Assembly: GCA_934047225.1 (NCBI GenBank)
Contig: OW203986.1
Coordinates: 20,277,221-20,341,220 of the forward strand
From: Ypsolopha sequella
Lineage: Eukaryota; Arthropoda; Insecta; Lepidoptera; Ypsolophidae
Length of the DNA stretch: 64,000 bases
Direction of reading: 5' to 3'
A program made the position numbers and the translations under genes. Each line of letters starts with the position of its first letter. The first letter of the stretch is position 1. A model generated the notes under the pieces. It saw only the letters and a program-made list of their open reading frames with translations, did no database searches and had not been told where the DNA came from. Shown here piece by piece: positions 22,801 through 37,800 of this stretch.

Positions 22801-25800
22801 ATCGACATTTTTTTCATATTTTTCGGTCTACCAGTTTCGGAGATAAGGGGGGACCTACGTATTTTTGTGGTTTTTTAAAGATTTGTCGAAACCAGTGCCA
22901 GTAAATATACTCGTAGTAAAAGTATATATTTTTACAAATAACTTGTTAATATCTACAATTTGATACCCATATTGTATTTTTAAGATAATAAGATATTTTA
23001 AAGATATTTTTCTCTCTTGTGTTTTGGAAATATTTTGAACAATTTCAAGCTTTTAATATATATTTTTTACACCGTTTTATATGGGCAAATTAATGCTATT
23101 TTTGTGCTAAGTTTCATGTCTTTATCTTTAACGCTGCTAAAGTTATGAGGATGTGACATACGGACGGACGGACGGACGACGGACAACGGAGTCTCACCAT
23201 AAAGGTTCCTTTGTACCTTTTAGGTACTACGGAACCCTAAAACCAGTGATGAAAAAAATGTCGCTTTAATCTGGCTATAGCTCAGCCGACCTTCAACGGG
23301 GGTGCAGTGTTGTAGTGCAGGTGGGAGGTCGACGTGCAGACAGTGGCGTAGCTATCATAGGGCCAGCTGGTGCAGTGCACCAGGGCCCCGGAGCTCAGGG
23401 GGCCCTCCAACCTAAGCTTTGAAAAGCGGGTAAGCCAATTTGCCAGCTCCTGAAGCTAGAAAACCTCGACCCTGCTCACAAGAATTTTCAAGTGAAGTTA
23501 TAGACGAATTCGCAAAAATTAAAGCGCGCAAGAGGTTGTGAATTGGACAGGGAACTCTGTTAAAAATCGTTTTTCTTTGTCATCTATTGATCTCATCTGT
23601 ATAATAAAGATTTTATAATGCGTCGTTGCTTATTTATTCCCATTTTCTTTTATATAAACACAGAGATTTTACCCCTCATAGAGATGACGTATGGATTAAG
23701 CCTACTAATGATAAGTTCAACTCACTGTATCCTGTATCCTATTCTTATTCGTATCTATAATTTTGAAGGCCAATATAAGTTGAAGCTACCGTGAAAGAGG
23801 GAGTGAGGGCCCGATTTTTTCTCTATGCACCGGGGCCTTTGCCTACCTAGCTACGCCACTGCGTGCAGAGAGAAAGTTTATTTGCTTTTATACAATATTT
23901 GAATTTTGTGAATCCCTAAAAATAATAACCCACTTGCTGGGATCAAAAAGTAATTCAATAGGACATAGACTCCTGGGAGTCTAGCATAGCTAGGGCTGCC
24001 ATATTTTGATAGGGTCTCATCGGGACGATCTGGAATGGGGAGTAAATTAATACGCAATTTTAAGAGACAAACATTTATTCGCTTATTTAGACATTAAGGT
24101 GTTAAGATTAAGTTGTGGAAGTCGGAAACTGGCGATAGTTCTTGTACATACGAACAACTTTTCAAGATAAGAAATTGAGAAATCGAAAAAAAATAAAATC
24201 TGTTGTTTCAAACATTTTTATTGGGTAGCTATGTAACTTTTCTGTGGAAAAGCTGATTGTCTCCATACTAAAATTCGTTCGAAAAGTTTCTGGCTTCCGC
24301 AACTTCATCTTAACACCCCAGCCCCAGTATACACATGTACGTATTTGTAGCGAATGTATTACAAGTATTATACTTTTCTGAGTAAGTACTTACTTTTTTT
24401 CAGTAATATATAATTCCTCAAAAATAAAAATAAAACTGCGCAAGTCATAGTTATTACACCTATTATAGTTCATTTGATACTGTCGACTATATCGACTCCA
24501 CAGTTTGTGGCAGCAAAGAATTTCTTTCATTCCACTGGGTGCAGATATCGGGACATTTTAGTGTTTGACGGGACGTCTCGGGACAGATGGCTCAATAACG
24601 GTGACAGTCCCGATGTATCGGGACGGATGGTAGCCCTATGCATAGCAGACCGTGTCGAGCTTTAACCGCTCGATACAACATGTCTATTAGAGATGTCAAT
24701 AATGGTTGGATTGTTTATTGGTTAATAGTTTATTGATAAAAAAATATATCGATAATTTATTGGTTGAAAATATTCGTTAATATTTTTATTTTCAACAAAT
24801 ACTCTGTAATTTTTACTCCCACACACCTATCGAAATTGTTCCTCACATTTAACGGAAAACACCAACAACCGGTAGGAGAATATATTGGAGAATGTGTGGT
24901 TGACTAACTTTTTGGTTTTATTCAAAATCTAATAAACGCGAAACGTTGCTCAGCGTTTTTTTTTCGATAGTACCTAGTTTAAAGAGATAATTAAATAATT
25001 AAAATAAATTGATAAATAAATAAACAACAACGTGACGACGCGTCTTTGTTTTTCAAGTAACACAACAAAACTAACCTAAAAATCAACCAATTACCAATCG
25101 AAATATGTGTTTAAAGTATTAAAAATAAATTTGATATGATGTTTTTATTCGTTAATGTTAATTTTGTTTTTTGAATATCATGGGTAATTTTTAATATATG
25201 TTAAATTTAATGGTTATTGGTTATATTCATCATCGCTAATGTCTATCCTTCTCGAGGTAGATCAACAGAGTGAGAGATCAACGCGCTATCGACCAAGGTT
25301 CTCTATGCCAGACTAGCTTGAGAATCTTGGTCTGTGTGTGATAGACAGACAGCTGGACGCCAACACTTAATTACTTACTTATGATCATAAGGCCTCACAG
25401 TGGACGGGTCAGAGGGCAGGTAAACATTTTCTCCATCCGTCTGTATCACTAGCGGCAATGCTTCACCGTCGCTTCAGCTTAGGCCAACAGCGTCTGCTTC
25501 CTTCTTGACCATGCGTTTCAGTCGTCTCAATATGCTTCCTTGGGATGGCCAGCTCTACATACATACGCTCTAACTCTACAACTCTACGGAAACACGATCC
25601 ACACAATCCTTTTTAGGGTGCCGTACCCAAAGGGTAACCAACGGGACCTTATTACTAAGACTCCGCTATCTGTCTGTCTGCCTGTCGGTCTGTCACCAGG
25701 CTGTATCTCATGAACCGTGTTAGTTAGACGGTTGAAATTTTCACTGATGATGAATTTCTGTTGCCGCTATAACAACAAATACTAAAAACAAAATAAAATA

Positions 25801-28800
25801 AATATTTAAGGGGCACCCATACAACAGACATGTTCTTTTGCCGTTTTTATAGATATTGGTACGGAACCCTTCGTGCGCGAGTCCGACTCGCACTTGGCCG
25901 GTTTTTTTCGTATTGAAGTTTAAATCGTACTTGAGTTCTTTTTATTTGTACTGTACATATTTCATTATTAAAATGCCTTTTGCTTTTATGTATGTACATA
26001 CAACATACATAAATGTCTACTCAAACAGCAACAGTCAGCAAAAATGATAGGTAACCAGGCCCAGCGCAAACACTTCGATCTTAAGACTCACAGGTGAGTG
26101 ATAGATGAAATGTGAAATACTTGGTCAAGACATACTTACATACACACATGCATATCATCAAAGCCTTACTTGTCAGTAGGTGTTAGGATCAAAGTGCGTG
26201 TGCTGGACCTGGTTACTTATCTCTTTTGTTGACCGTACTGAGAATTATATGTATGTTGCATGATGTTAATTCAAACAAATTAAATAGGGTTTAATCTTGT
26301 CGATCCTTTTCTGTGTTATAAACAATGATTAACGTGATTAATAGAGTTATCTTATTTATAATATTTACTGTCTGCTTCATATAGGTCATTGATATTTACC
26401 AGTAGGTACCATTGGAGAATGTGCGGTTGACTCACTTTTTGATTTTATTCAAAATTGAATATACGCGAAAAGTTGCTCAGCGTTTTTTTTCGATAGTACG
26501 TAGTTTAAAGAGATAAATAAATTTTGACACGTGCCCATTATTAACTTAATAAACAAATAGGTAAAAAAAATATTTATTACCAGGCTTCTTTGAATGCCAG
26601 TATTTTTTCTTATAGTGATTAAAGAGGGCAGTCTTCACACCTATTTTGACTAATTTAAATTTTTCCACATTATATGTATATCGTCAAGACATGAATCCCC
26701 GAAGGGGTGTCAGAGGAGTTCCGAGTGTGAAATACAAGTCATAGTTCTCACTCGGTACACCCACGTTTCACCGACGATTATTACGTCCCAACGTGATGAG
26801 TAGGGAACCCTATCGCTGATCTTCGGGCACAAATACACGCTATTTAAGGCATGCAGGTTTCTTTACGATGTTTTCCTTCACCGTTCAGCTAGTGGTAAGT
26901 AAGACAAATACTATGCACATAAATTCCTAACTCATTGGTGCATGCCCGACCGAGGATCGAATCTAGATCTCAAGATTGAGAGGCCAGCGTTCCACCCCTG
27001 AGCTACCGCTGCTTTTTCACATTAATCTAACGTCCGGGTAAACTTCGAATTTTCAGATTTTACCCAAGCAGCTTGGGTAATTCTTAGTTTCACCGTGTAA
27101 ACACCTCCTTCGGCGCACATCGGCTTTGCTATATAATATAACCCGAAGGCTGACATCAATAAAGTTGAAAATAGCATGCGCTAATATGTGCGCAAAATTA
27201 TTCAGAATGAGTCTAATTTCAAGATAAAAATAAATTATTCAAGTTTCTTTTTTTCCATGCAGATCTTAATAAACTATGTTTCCTGCTGTGAGGATTTATT
27301 TTAGACAAAACTCAAGACGTTTTAAAGAAAAATTTATAATCATTCTATGATTCTACAAAGCAATATTTTCAAAAATTAAATCAATCGACTGAAAATTATG
27401 CAATGAGGGCTACCATCGACGTCAGGTGGCACCACTGAGACAACAGGTATAGAGAAACGTCAAATGTCCGCGAAACGGCGAAAGCTATGGCTTTTTATTA
27501 GTTATTTGTGTATTAGTCGAGATAAATTCATAGTTTCAGGTTTATTATTCAAGGTACGGTGCAATGAAAGTAAATGAATTAAGATTAGAGCTAAAGAAAA
27601 GAGGGGCTAAAACAAAACTTAAGTCCTCCTTTCGTTTTCGAACATAACGGAACTGCACATCATTGCGGCATTGTTTATTCGCATTTAAGAAAATTTTTTT
27701 TTTAAATATTATATGGATAAGCAAAACAAAAAATCGAACTTTTATGTAAATCTAACCTAACAAACCTTTGACATATACCTTCCGTGCCAGTGGCGCCAAT
27801 TTGTGGCCTTTATAAAAGTAGACCCCATTAACATTGACCAGCGGGCCTATTATGTATCTCTATTTGCCAACTGGACTAGGTGCCTACCATCAAAAACATA
27901 AATATATAACATTTATATAAACATAAACATAATATGTTCGCATTTGAAATGACGTCACAGTTCGTAAATAGTTCAATACCTTCTAAAGGCAATTTTGAAA
28001 GTTCAGTTTTTATCTATGTTTTTGACGATAGGCACCCAGTCCAGTTGGCAACCTAAGATACAGAATAAGGGGGCAGGTTGACAATTTACTCAACATATTT
28101 GTGCAAAAACTCAGGAATTTGAGAGCCTCGTCTGACATATACTGGGTGTTAGGTTGAAGTTGCGGTAGCCGGAAACAAGCAATAGTTCACGTCCATATAA
28201 ACAAATTTAACTATGAAACCAACCCTCAAATTGCAAAAAAAAGCAGCTGTTCCATAGAAAAGTTACATACCCACGCGATGAAAATGTATGCAACAACAAT
28301 GTTTTTTTTATTGCTTGATTTATTTTTACGAAAAGTTGTTCAAATGGACGAGTCTAGTAAATCGCCAGTTTCCGGCTTCCGCAACTTGCGTACCCTAACA
28401 TACGCATATCACACACACATAACTGATACAGTAAATGCGTAAATTGGAAATCACCTTTGTTTTATTTGTCACCCAGGGCTACGGATCGGACTACTTCGCG
28501 CCGGCTCTGATGTCGCATGGTCTCGGAGAGTACCTGTGTGCTCACTACATGCTGCTCGCTCACGCCAGGGCCTATCATCTCTACGATAAGGAGTTTAGAG
28601 ACGAGTATAAAGGTGAGCTACATCGTTGTCAGCTAGGTTAGGTAACACCCAGGGCAGGACAAAGTCATTGAAATTCCCAAGACAAGACCATCTACGGGTA
28701 CGTACATATATGTATTTGTTTAATTGCTGCCAAGTATTGTTGAAGTAGTTCAACGATTAATCATAGATTATGACATGTTTGATCGAATTTGTGACATAAT

Positions 28801-31800
28801 ATACGTAATTGATTACTTTTTGGGCCATGGACCCCCCACAACAGCAGGAATTCGATTCGGGTGCACTTTTACACATGTATATAAGGTCTTAAAGGTACAT
28901 ATAGGTTTGCCAAAAGCGCCTAAAAACAAACTTTTTTTTACTTTCTGAAAAACCTTGTCAGAATGGCCCCCCCAAAATCAAATCCTGGACCCGCCCTTGC
29001 AACGTCGGTATTTATGTCTATACGTAGATATACCCACGGAAAATTATCATCAATTATTTTTAATACAAATTTCAAGGTGTTTTAAATTAAGGATTTAGAG
29101 GCAACTTCGTATTTTTCTTCTACGGAGCTTTTGCGTTTTTTCTAAAATGTTTAGATCAGCCCTATATACGTTGTATACTATCTACGAGTATATTATTTTT
29201 ATTAAACCGATTGAAATTCTCATTTGAAGTTGTGCATCTGACCTTTTACGAATCCTTAAGGCTGGCTGAGATTTATGTTTCTCAGATAATTTGTTTAAAA
29301 CGTTGACTTTTGTAGCTTGTAATGCACTCTTTGAGCTTCCGAAACAATGGATTTCGCTTTATAAGTTAAGAAATTACAACTACATTGACGGAACCCATAA
29401 TTGTGTACGGGGTACATATACCAGACGTTTTCACAGAATCCATGATTGTGTACGTGGTTCATTATGTAAGACGTTTTCTATTGATAATGTTACTATAGCG
29501 AAACCGGTTTGGCCATAGCAGGTTTTAATAGTAAGTAAATTCGTGGAAAAGTTCATAACAATGTTATGATAAGTTCCACCAAGTGCCAACAATCACAATA
29601 ATCGACTCCCCTTCCCAACTATTTATTTCATCATCAGGTAAAATCGGCATAACGCTAGATGCCTTCTGGGCGGAACCTTTGGACTCAACGAAGGACGCGG
29701 ATAAAGAAGCTGCCGAAACATATTTGCAGATGCACGTAAGTACCCATATTTATAAACTTAAATTATTGTACGATCGATAATGCTTATTTATATTTTGTAA
29801 TATTTGGAAAGAGTCGCGTTTTTGAAATCTAACATACCTACCTCTACCTGCGGGAAATCCGTCATCTATTTAGCTAGAATTCTCACAACCAAAACGGTCA
29901 GGTAATTTATCGTCAATGTACCTCAGGATAATACACAAATAAGTGTTGTGATGGAATAATCTTCGCTGAAATATAAGTGTGCTGTACAAGCATTTAAGTT
30001 AAGTGTAAATGATTTAACCTCTATCTATTTGAGGTACATAACGAAAACGGGATACATACCTATTTTGCATAAAAATTATTTCAGTTTTATTCGTCGTAAG
30101 GAGGGCAAACCTTTTGCACTATTATACAATGGTGTCGATTCGGCGCAACACAACTGACAAGACTAAGCTTATTTTGAACGTACCGTCTTTGTCTTTTCGA
30201 TACAGAAAGAAAAGGACAGAACACTTAAATTAAGTTTAGTCCTGTTGTGTTGCGCCGAATCGGTGTTACTGTCATTTATTATACAAGGTGACTTTTTGAT
30301 CATCGTCCAAATTCATACTAGAGGCTCGGTAAGTGATCAGCATCATGAATTGATAACAATTTTTGTGAAATTTGTATAATGAAATTTCGACTTCCCATAG
30401 TAATTCACTTCCAGTCCTGAGTGAATCACTATGGGGAGACGAAATTTAATTTTATGAATTTTACAAAAATCGTTATTGGTTCATGATGCTGATCACTTAC
30501 CAAGGCTCAAGTATGAATTTGGACGATGTTTACAAATTCACCTTGTATAGGTACTATCCTATCTCTATTTCCTTGCTAAGTACCGTTACCGCAACACCCC
30601 GGCAGAGGCAGAAAAAATTCTCACTTGTCAGTGGATGATAAAATTGATGAAATGTCTGGTGGTATGTGCTCGTTGGTAATAAACTGTATATATGTATAAA
30701 TTCCTAGACTAGGTCTAGCAATGCAAAGTGGTACAATAATAAAGCAATTAATAGCGTTTTTATAATCACAAACAAATGTTTTGATGGCTAATGGTACCGA
30801 TTCGGTGAAGCACATCTTAACTTATTTGACAGGACTAAACTTAATTTAAGCGTTCTGTCCTTGTCTTTTCGATAAAGAAAGAAAAAGACAGGACGCTTAA
30901 AATAAGGTTAGTTTTGTCAAATAAGTTAAGACGTGTTATGCCGAATCGATACCAATATATGTTATAAATACTTAAATAAAATATTCTTAGTAATTATTAA
31001 CAAAAATTTAAATTTTTCTATGTCAAAGGATTGGTTAAACAAGAATTTTATGTCGACGATTAGACGACGACGGCGGTACAATTAGAAAAAAAACCTTACC
31101 CGGTTTTAGTCCTACAGACATTTGTATCATAACAATAACGGGACCAAAGGACTTTCCGCGGTTATAGTTTGTAATGTCTTTCAACCTGAATATTCCTTTG
31201 CAGTTAGGGCTATACGCTCACCCGATCTTCTCAGAAAATGGCGACTACCCTCCATTAGTACGAGACCGGATCGACAGCAACAGTTACAATCAGGGGTTCT
31301 TCAGGTCGAGGTTACCGTATTTCAGTGAACAAGAGGTAAGTTATTGATCTTTTTTAGGGTTCCGTACCGTAAGGGTAAAAAGGAACCATTATGGTGCGAC
31401 TCCGTTGTCCCTCCGTATAGGCGCCTGTTCCAGCGTCATCCGAAACATACTCTTACTGATAACGAGATGTTTAAAAATCATGAAAAATATATAAAATGTC
31501 ATTTAATGTATCAGAAAAAAAAACTGATTACTGAAAACTATTCTTGTGTTAAAAGAACAGTATGAAAATTTTGTTCAAAGTCAAGCTATTTTTAGATTAA
31601 AATTAGATAAAAATGGTTTTTCCTTTGAAGATGGTATTTGTATGGTTCTTGCACTAAAATAAGAGGAAAATATTGCTAAAAAAATTGTTACAGTTGCACA
31701 AAATACTATTGTATGTTGTCTGTTTGTTTATTACAAAATAACAAATGTTTGTATTACGTTAGGTGGAGGACCTTCGTGGAAGTTCGGACTTCTTCGGCCT

Positions 31801-34800
31801 GAACCACTACACGACCTTCTTAATGTCTCCCTCGGAGATGGAGCCACAATGGAAGGTGCCGTCGATGGACCATGACACTGGGGTCAAGTTGACGCAAGAT
31901 CCGGTGTGGCCGAAGCCGGGTTCAGACTGGTTTTCGGTGAGAGATTTTCTTTGTTGTATTGATTAATTAGGATTGAACGCTTTTCGTCCTAGGCGTCAAT
32001 CGGCGCTTACAAAGAAGCTTAGAAAATATGAAGAAAAAACATAGACTAATTAGTATTTTTGCGTAGTGAACGACAATTGACGTATAAAGCGGCTTTGTCA
32101 GCGTTTAAAAGCACCGTTTTCGGTTGTACTACCACTAACGCAGCTCGCTGATAATACCCATATTTTTTGGTATATCTCGTACAATATCCATTACATCTGA
32201 AACACAAAAATCAAATACATCGAAAAGTAACAAGCGTAAACTCGTCGTTTTATTTATTTAAGCGGTGGTAGCTCAGACGGTAGAACGCCGGCCTCTCAAT
32301 CTTGAGACCCAGGTTCGATCACCGATCGAGCATGCACCAATGAGCTTTTCAGAATTTTTTGTACAACATTTCGGTACACATAAATATATGTAAAATAAAT
32401 ATAAAGTGGCTTTTGTTGATATAGCCAAATACATACTGTAGACTCGGTAAGTGTTCCGGACCACTGTTCAGGGACCATTTCTGTGAATAACGCAAAGTTA
32501 AATCTAGGCTTCCTCTACCAACTGACTCGGATTTGTTCTTAAATTACAAATAAAAAGTGTCATATTTGGAAAAAATGGCCATTTAACCTTGGTCTTGACC
32601 ACTAACCGAGTCTCCAGTATAAATTTGGCTGTATTAACAAAAGTCACCTTATATTTATTTTATACCTATTTATGTGTACCGAAATGTTGTAGAAGCGTTA
32701 CAAGAAATAACACCATTTTAGAAATATTTTTGTTTAATTTTGCTTTTTGGGTTATTTCTCTTGCAATCTTGCAAACAACCAAAGCTATCTTTTTCAAGAG
32801 ATGAATTGGTAGTTACGCATTATCGTATTTCTGGCTCGCTCGCTCTTTACAAATGTAAATGTAGATTGAAATAGCAGGCTAAAGCGACCACGACCGGGCT
32901 GACTTCAAGCCAACGACCACGGAGCTCTTAATAAAATCTCTGCCCTTTCTTCGCCGCTATTTCTTCGACTAGTTTCACTAAAATAATAACTGCTCAGCTT
33001 TCTCTTTCGCTATTATTCATACTTTCCAACCTTCCCATAGGAACTTTCTCGGTAACAGAGAAAATCACATCAAATTCCGTTGAGAGGTTCCCTAGGTATA
33101 AGCAAACTTTGACAATCATCTTCATAATCAAGCATATTTAGAAAAGAAGAGATGCGAAGGCTTTCATTATTTTATGGAACCCTAAGAACGGATAAAGACA
33201 ATACTTATTTTATAGCAAAAATTATATTTTTTATACTTCTACTTAGGGTTAAATATATGGGTCTATATGAACAACTTTTTCTATGAGGGATATGCAAAAT
33301 TCGCAACTTTTTTTCGCATACTTATAGGGGACTGACTTATTGGGGTAATTTTAAGTGAAAAAAAGTAGATAGCGAATTTTATTTAGCCCCTTTAGCAAAA
33401 GTTGTGCATATAGATAGACGAGTAAAGTACCTGTTGGGAGTTTCGCTAACTGATATTATTAACCCTATGATGGTAATTTAACCCTTTTCCTTAAAACAGG
33501 GTGTTATGCTCATTAATATGAACCACTTTTACTACGGGGCCAACCCTGAAATCGCAAAAAAATCAACTGTTCCATAGAAAAGTTAAATAACTAAATCGAC
33601 CAAAATGGTCCAGCGGGCCTATTTTGTAACTTTAGTTGCCAACTGGACTGGGTGCCTATCATAAAAAAAAATATATACTATCGAATTCCGATTGTCTAAG
33701 GATATGTTCGCACTTGAAGTGACGTCACAGTTCGTAAATAGTTCTATACACACTAAAGGCAATTTTGAAAGTTTAGTTTTTATCTATGTTTTTGTTGATA
33801 GGCACCCAGTCCAGTTGGTAACAAAAGATACATAATAGAGGGGCTGATTGTCGGCACTTGGTGGAACTTATAAAATATCTTTGTTGAAAATTAAACTCTT
33901 CTACTTGTCCACAGATATTCACTTTATTAAACTAAATAAACTATATTTCGTTGAAAAATGTAGACAATCTTTAATTGTTAATATTTTCTAATAGCTCAAA
34001 ACCCTTGAGAATGCTTATAAGCGAAACCGGTTGGGTTTAGTTTAATGAAGTGAATATCTGTGGACAAGTAGAAGAGTTTAAATTTCAACAGACAGCAGAT
34101 TCTTTTTTGTGATTTCAGAGTTGGCCTCGTAGTAAAAATGGGTAGAACCTTAATATGTTCTGTGATAGAACCATAGAACTGCAATAAATAGTTCTGTGGG
34201 TAGAAGAGCCCGTTTTGAAGAAAGATGTTATCATCTTATCGGTAGTATTATTGACACAGTAAGTTAGAACATCGACAAGTATTTATTGGTATCTACTTAA
34301 TTGATGTAAACAAAAAACAAAAGTAACTGGTAAAGTGGTCGATACGACTAGAGAATGTAGTTTGTACATAAAAATGCTTTAAAAATATTACACCGACTTC
34401 AAAGCAAATAACTTTTATATGCTTATAAAAGTATAAATGGACGGTCCATTCATTTTTATGCATATCCAAAATCACGCCGATTTTTATTTTATTTAATGAA
34501 TGAGTAACGAAAGGGGTATTTCTTTAATTTCAGGCGTATACTTTGAGGTCGGTGTATCTTCATAGAAGCTTACGAGCGATTTCGCAGCCGGATTGTAAAA
34601 AATCCGCCTTTTTCTGATTAATCGAAAGAGAACACTTTAATTCAAAATTCACTCAATAGTTATTTAACAAAACCTTATTAGCTTATTACCTATGTATTGT
34701 GTATGCTGCCATCGCAAAGTTTTCATTGGTTTCTGTAAATTATATTTCCAATATTTTTTTTATGTACCTTGTATATGAAATTATAATTTACAGAAACCAA

Positions 34801-37800
34801 TGAAAAATTTGCGATTGCAACCTATACAATACATAGGTTTTATTGAATAATTATTGAGTAAATTTTCAATTCAAGTGTTCTGTTCCGATTAATTAGAAAA
34901 TAGCGGGTTTTTCACAACTTGGCTGCAAAACAGCTTTTAATTTTATATTATTTCCTAAAACAAATAAATAATATAAAAAGAGAAAATTAAAAGTAAGGTC
35001 TGGTACCCAATCGTGCTGTATCGGATGCATTTAGATGATATACTTCCACTTATAATAAATTGAATTTTGATTCTTCTTTTTAACCCCTATGATTTCATCA
35101 AACATAATCATATTTTTACGAGATATATTTAAATTAACAAACATACACTTGCGTCGATTGTACCGTCTTTTTTTAAGTCGGTTAAAAAACTAGTTACCGT
35201 TAGTATCAGATGCAGATTTATCGAAAGGCAAGGTCAAAGCCAACTGATGACTAACCATAACCATTACAAGAAGTGAATTAAAAATCAAAACATTTATCCA
35301 TTTACAAGCAAAAAAATACTGTCAAGGAAATAAGTATTAGACATCTACAGCTAGTTAAATATTTAATACACAGGACAGTTATTTTTAGATACTTATATAA
35401 ATAGTATGCGTGTAGATTGAAAATTACGTTTCGTTAGGCACATCAAACAAATTTCCAAAATATTTTCAAAATGTGACGTTAAGAGGCCTGCGGAGCAATC
35501 CTAGTTCATACAAACAAAATACAAAAAACATTTGTAAATCATTGATATTCTTAAGGTGCTCTGTATTTATTCCGATTGCATTACGGAACATCTAGGTTCT
35601 CAAATATACATATATTTAATATGAATACTGATTTAAACAATAAATATGAGAAAAATAAGCATTCTATGGAAATATTTAATTGTTTTTAAATCAGCGTCCT
35701 CTCAAAATATATGTTTGGGAACCTAGATATTTTGTAAACCAATCGGAATAAACACACACTATCCTAAGAATATCTATGATCTACAAATGGTTTTGGTATT
35801 TCGTTTGTATGAACTAAGCTTGCTTCGCAGTTTTCGTATTTTTTTCGGGGTATCCGATTAAATCCCACCTACTACATGCCTCGGCCATGCCGTTCTTGAG
35901 TACGAGTAATGCCGCTGAGAGACAAATAGACCAAAAATGAAGCTTTGTTTTCTGTTTAATGTAAGGTACAATGTATCGAAATTATTGCTGCATAGAGAAT
36001 ATAGGCTACCTCCTTAAGGCGATATGTAAAAGTTTTAGCATCCCTGTTACTCCATATGCGAAAAAACCCTCAGTGCGAGAGGGACGAATTCGTGGAAAAG
36101 TAGCAAAAAGTCGGTTTTTTATTAATATAAAATGTACTAAAAATGCTATAGAAATTTCGTTTAACCAGGTCTTAGATACCGTTAAAACCCATATATAATA
36201 AAATATAATTGCAGTCCATATGTCATTCTAAATTGTCAAACCAGGAGAATTGGTGTCGATAAAGACCTCATTTCAATAAATATTTCTATCGAGCCGAATT
36301 TCTCCAATCGCGTTTCTGTTTTAACAGATCCCTAAAAAAAGATTCCAAAAATAATACAAAATTTTATCAAAATAATACATTAATTACTGAAGTAGATATA
36401 GAAGTTCTAAAAGTGTAAAATTTTTCCGTAGCGCCTTAAGGAAATTAACCATCTTTGGAGGTAGTGAACCCTCTTCTTGCTTTTATAACGTAGGTTTTCC
36501 ATGCTAAATTGCATGTATTTATTGACCTATACATACGTAATATACGTAATATACATAGTAATATACGATATATTACTCGTATGTTAACATTATGCCGTTT
36601 TGGTTTTCCCCAACCCTCATACAAAAATTGTTAAGTCTGATCAGCGAAGTCCGGAGATCAGGTCCTCTAAAAAGGCCGCTTTGGATGAATCATATTATGA
36701 TTCCAATCTAATTCCGTCTCTTTTACACGCGTGAAAAAACTCTGACTCTATCCTACTTTCAAATAATTTTATGATTCACCCAAGTCGGCCTTTTTAGATC
36801 CCCAGGTCCTCTAAAAAGGCCGCTTTGGATGAATCATATTATGAATCTGTTGTAATGCCGTCTTTTTTGCACGCATGAAGATACTCTGACTCTATCCTAC
36901 TTACAAATCATTTCATGATTCACCCAAGTTGGCCTTTTTAGGTCCCCAGGTCCTCTAAAAAGGCCGTTTTGCATGAATCACATTATGATTCTGTTCTAAT
37001 ACCGCCTCTTTTGCACGCGTGAAAAAACTCTAACTCTATCCTACTTTCAAATCATTTTATAATTCACCTAATTCGGCCTTTTTAGATCCCCAGAGAAAAG
37101 GTAGTTTTTCCTATTCTGTTTCCACCCGGCTTTATTTGTCAAAGATGATTGATAAAATCAGCTGTTTTACAACACCACTAGTAGTTTTACAAAACTGTTC
37201 CGTAGGCAATGAGTTCAGAAAGGAAGGAGATGCCCATCTAAACATTTTCCCAAACTACAACGAGCGCCACATTTTATGACGCCTCGGAAGTTAGTCTATC
37301 TCTCTCTTTCATATATCTCTGTCATATTTTCCTCTCTGTCTCGCTGGTGCTAACTTCACTCGGGTTTGGCGCGAACATGAATGCCGCGTTGCGTATTCAT
37401 TATTCATTGCGAAGTTATAATTAGAGTTATTGACACCAGAAAAATGTTTACGTGGTATTTTACTTCTGAAAATTAAGTTCATTATTTCATTTCATTATTT
37501 TTTTCATCCAATTTTTAGTTTCCTTTTATTATTATATTTTCCTAGTATCGTATATTAAGTTCCCTTTAGCAAAATTTTAAATTTCCTACATAATTTCCTA
37601 GGACAAAAATAAAATACAGGTTTAAAAAATGACGCCCGTACAAAGTTGCTTCTGTTCAAACTCGCGTGAGGTGGTAGCGAACATCATGGCCGCAATTATG
37701 GACTTCGATTTTAAGTCAATGTCCGTAGGCTAAGCAACGTTCATCAAAATAACACGCAAGATTGTATAAACGTTTTACGTTATTTGATGCGGCGGGTCAA

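Larger units (their letters stand above)
29736..31203. other. GH1 intron 6, with three MITEs in 830 bp
   Basis: 1468 bp. Holds the hairpin MITEs at 30131 and 30793 and a GGTGAC MITE at 30281 between them; the rest is AT-rich without exon. Confidence 0.8.

Noticed and set aside
32262..32345. tRNA gene
   Set aside because: A and B boxes are present, but a full cloverleaf acceptor stem is not, and related copies with a common body show it is a SINE.
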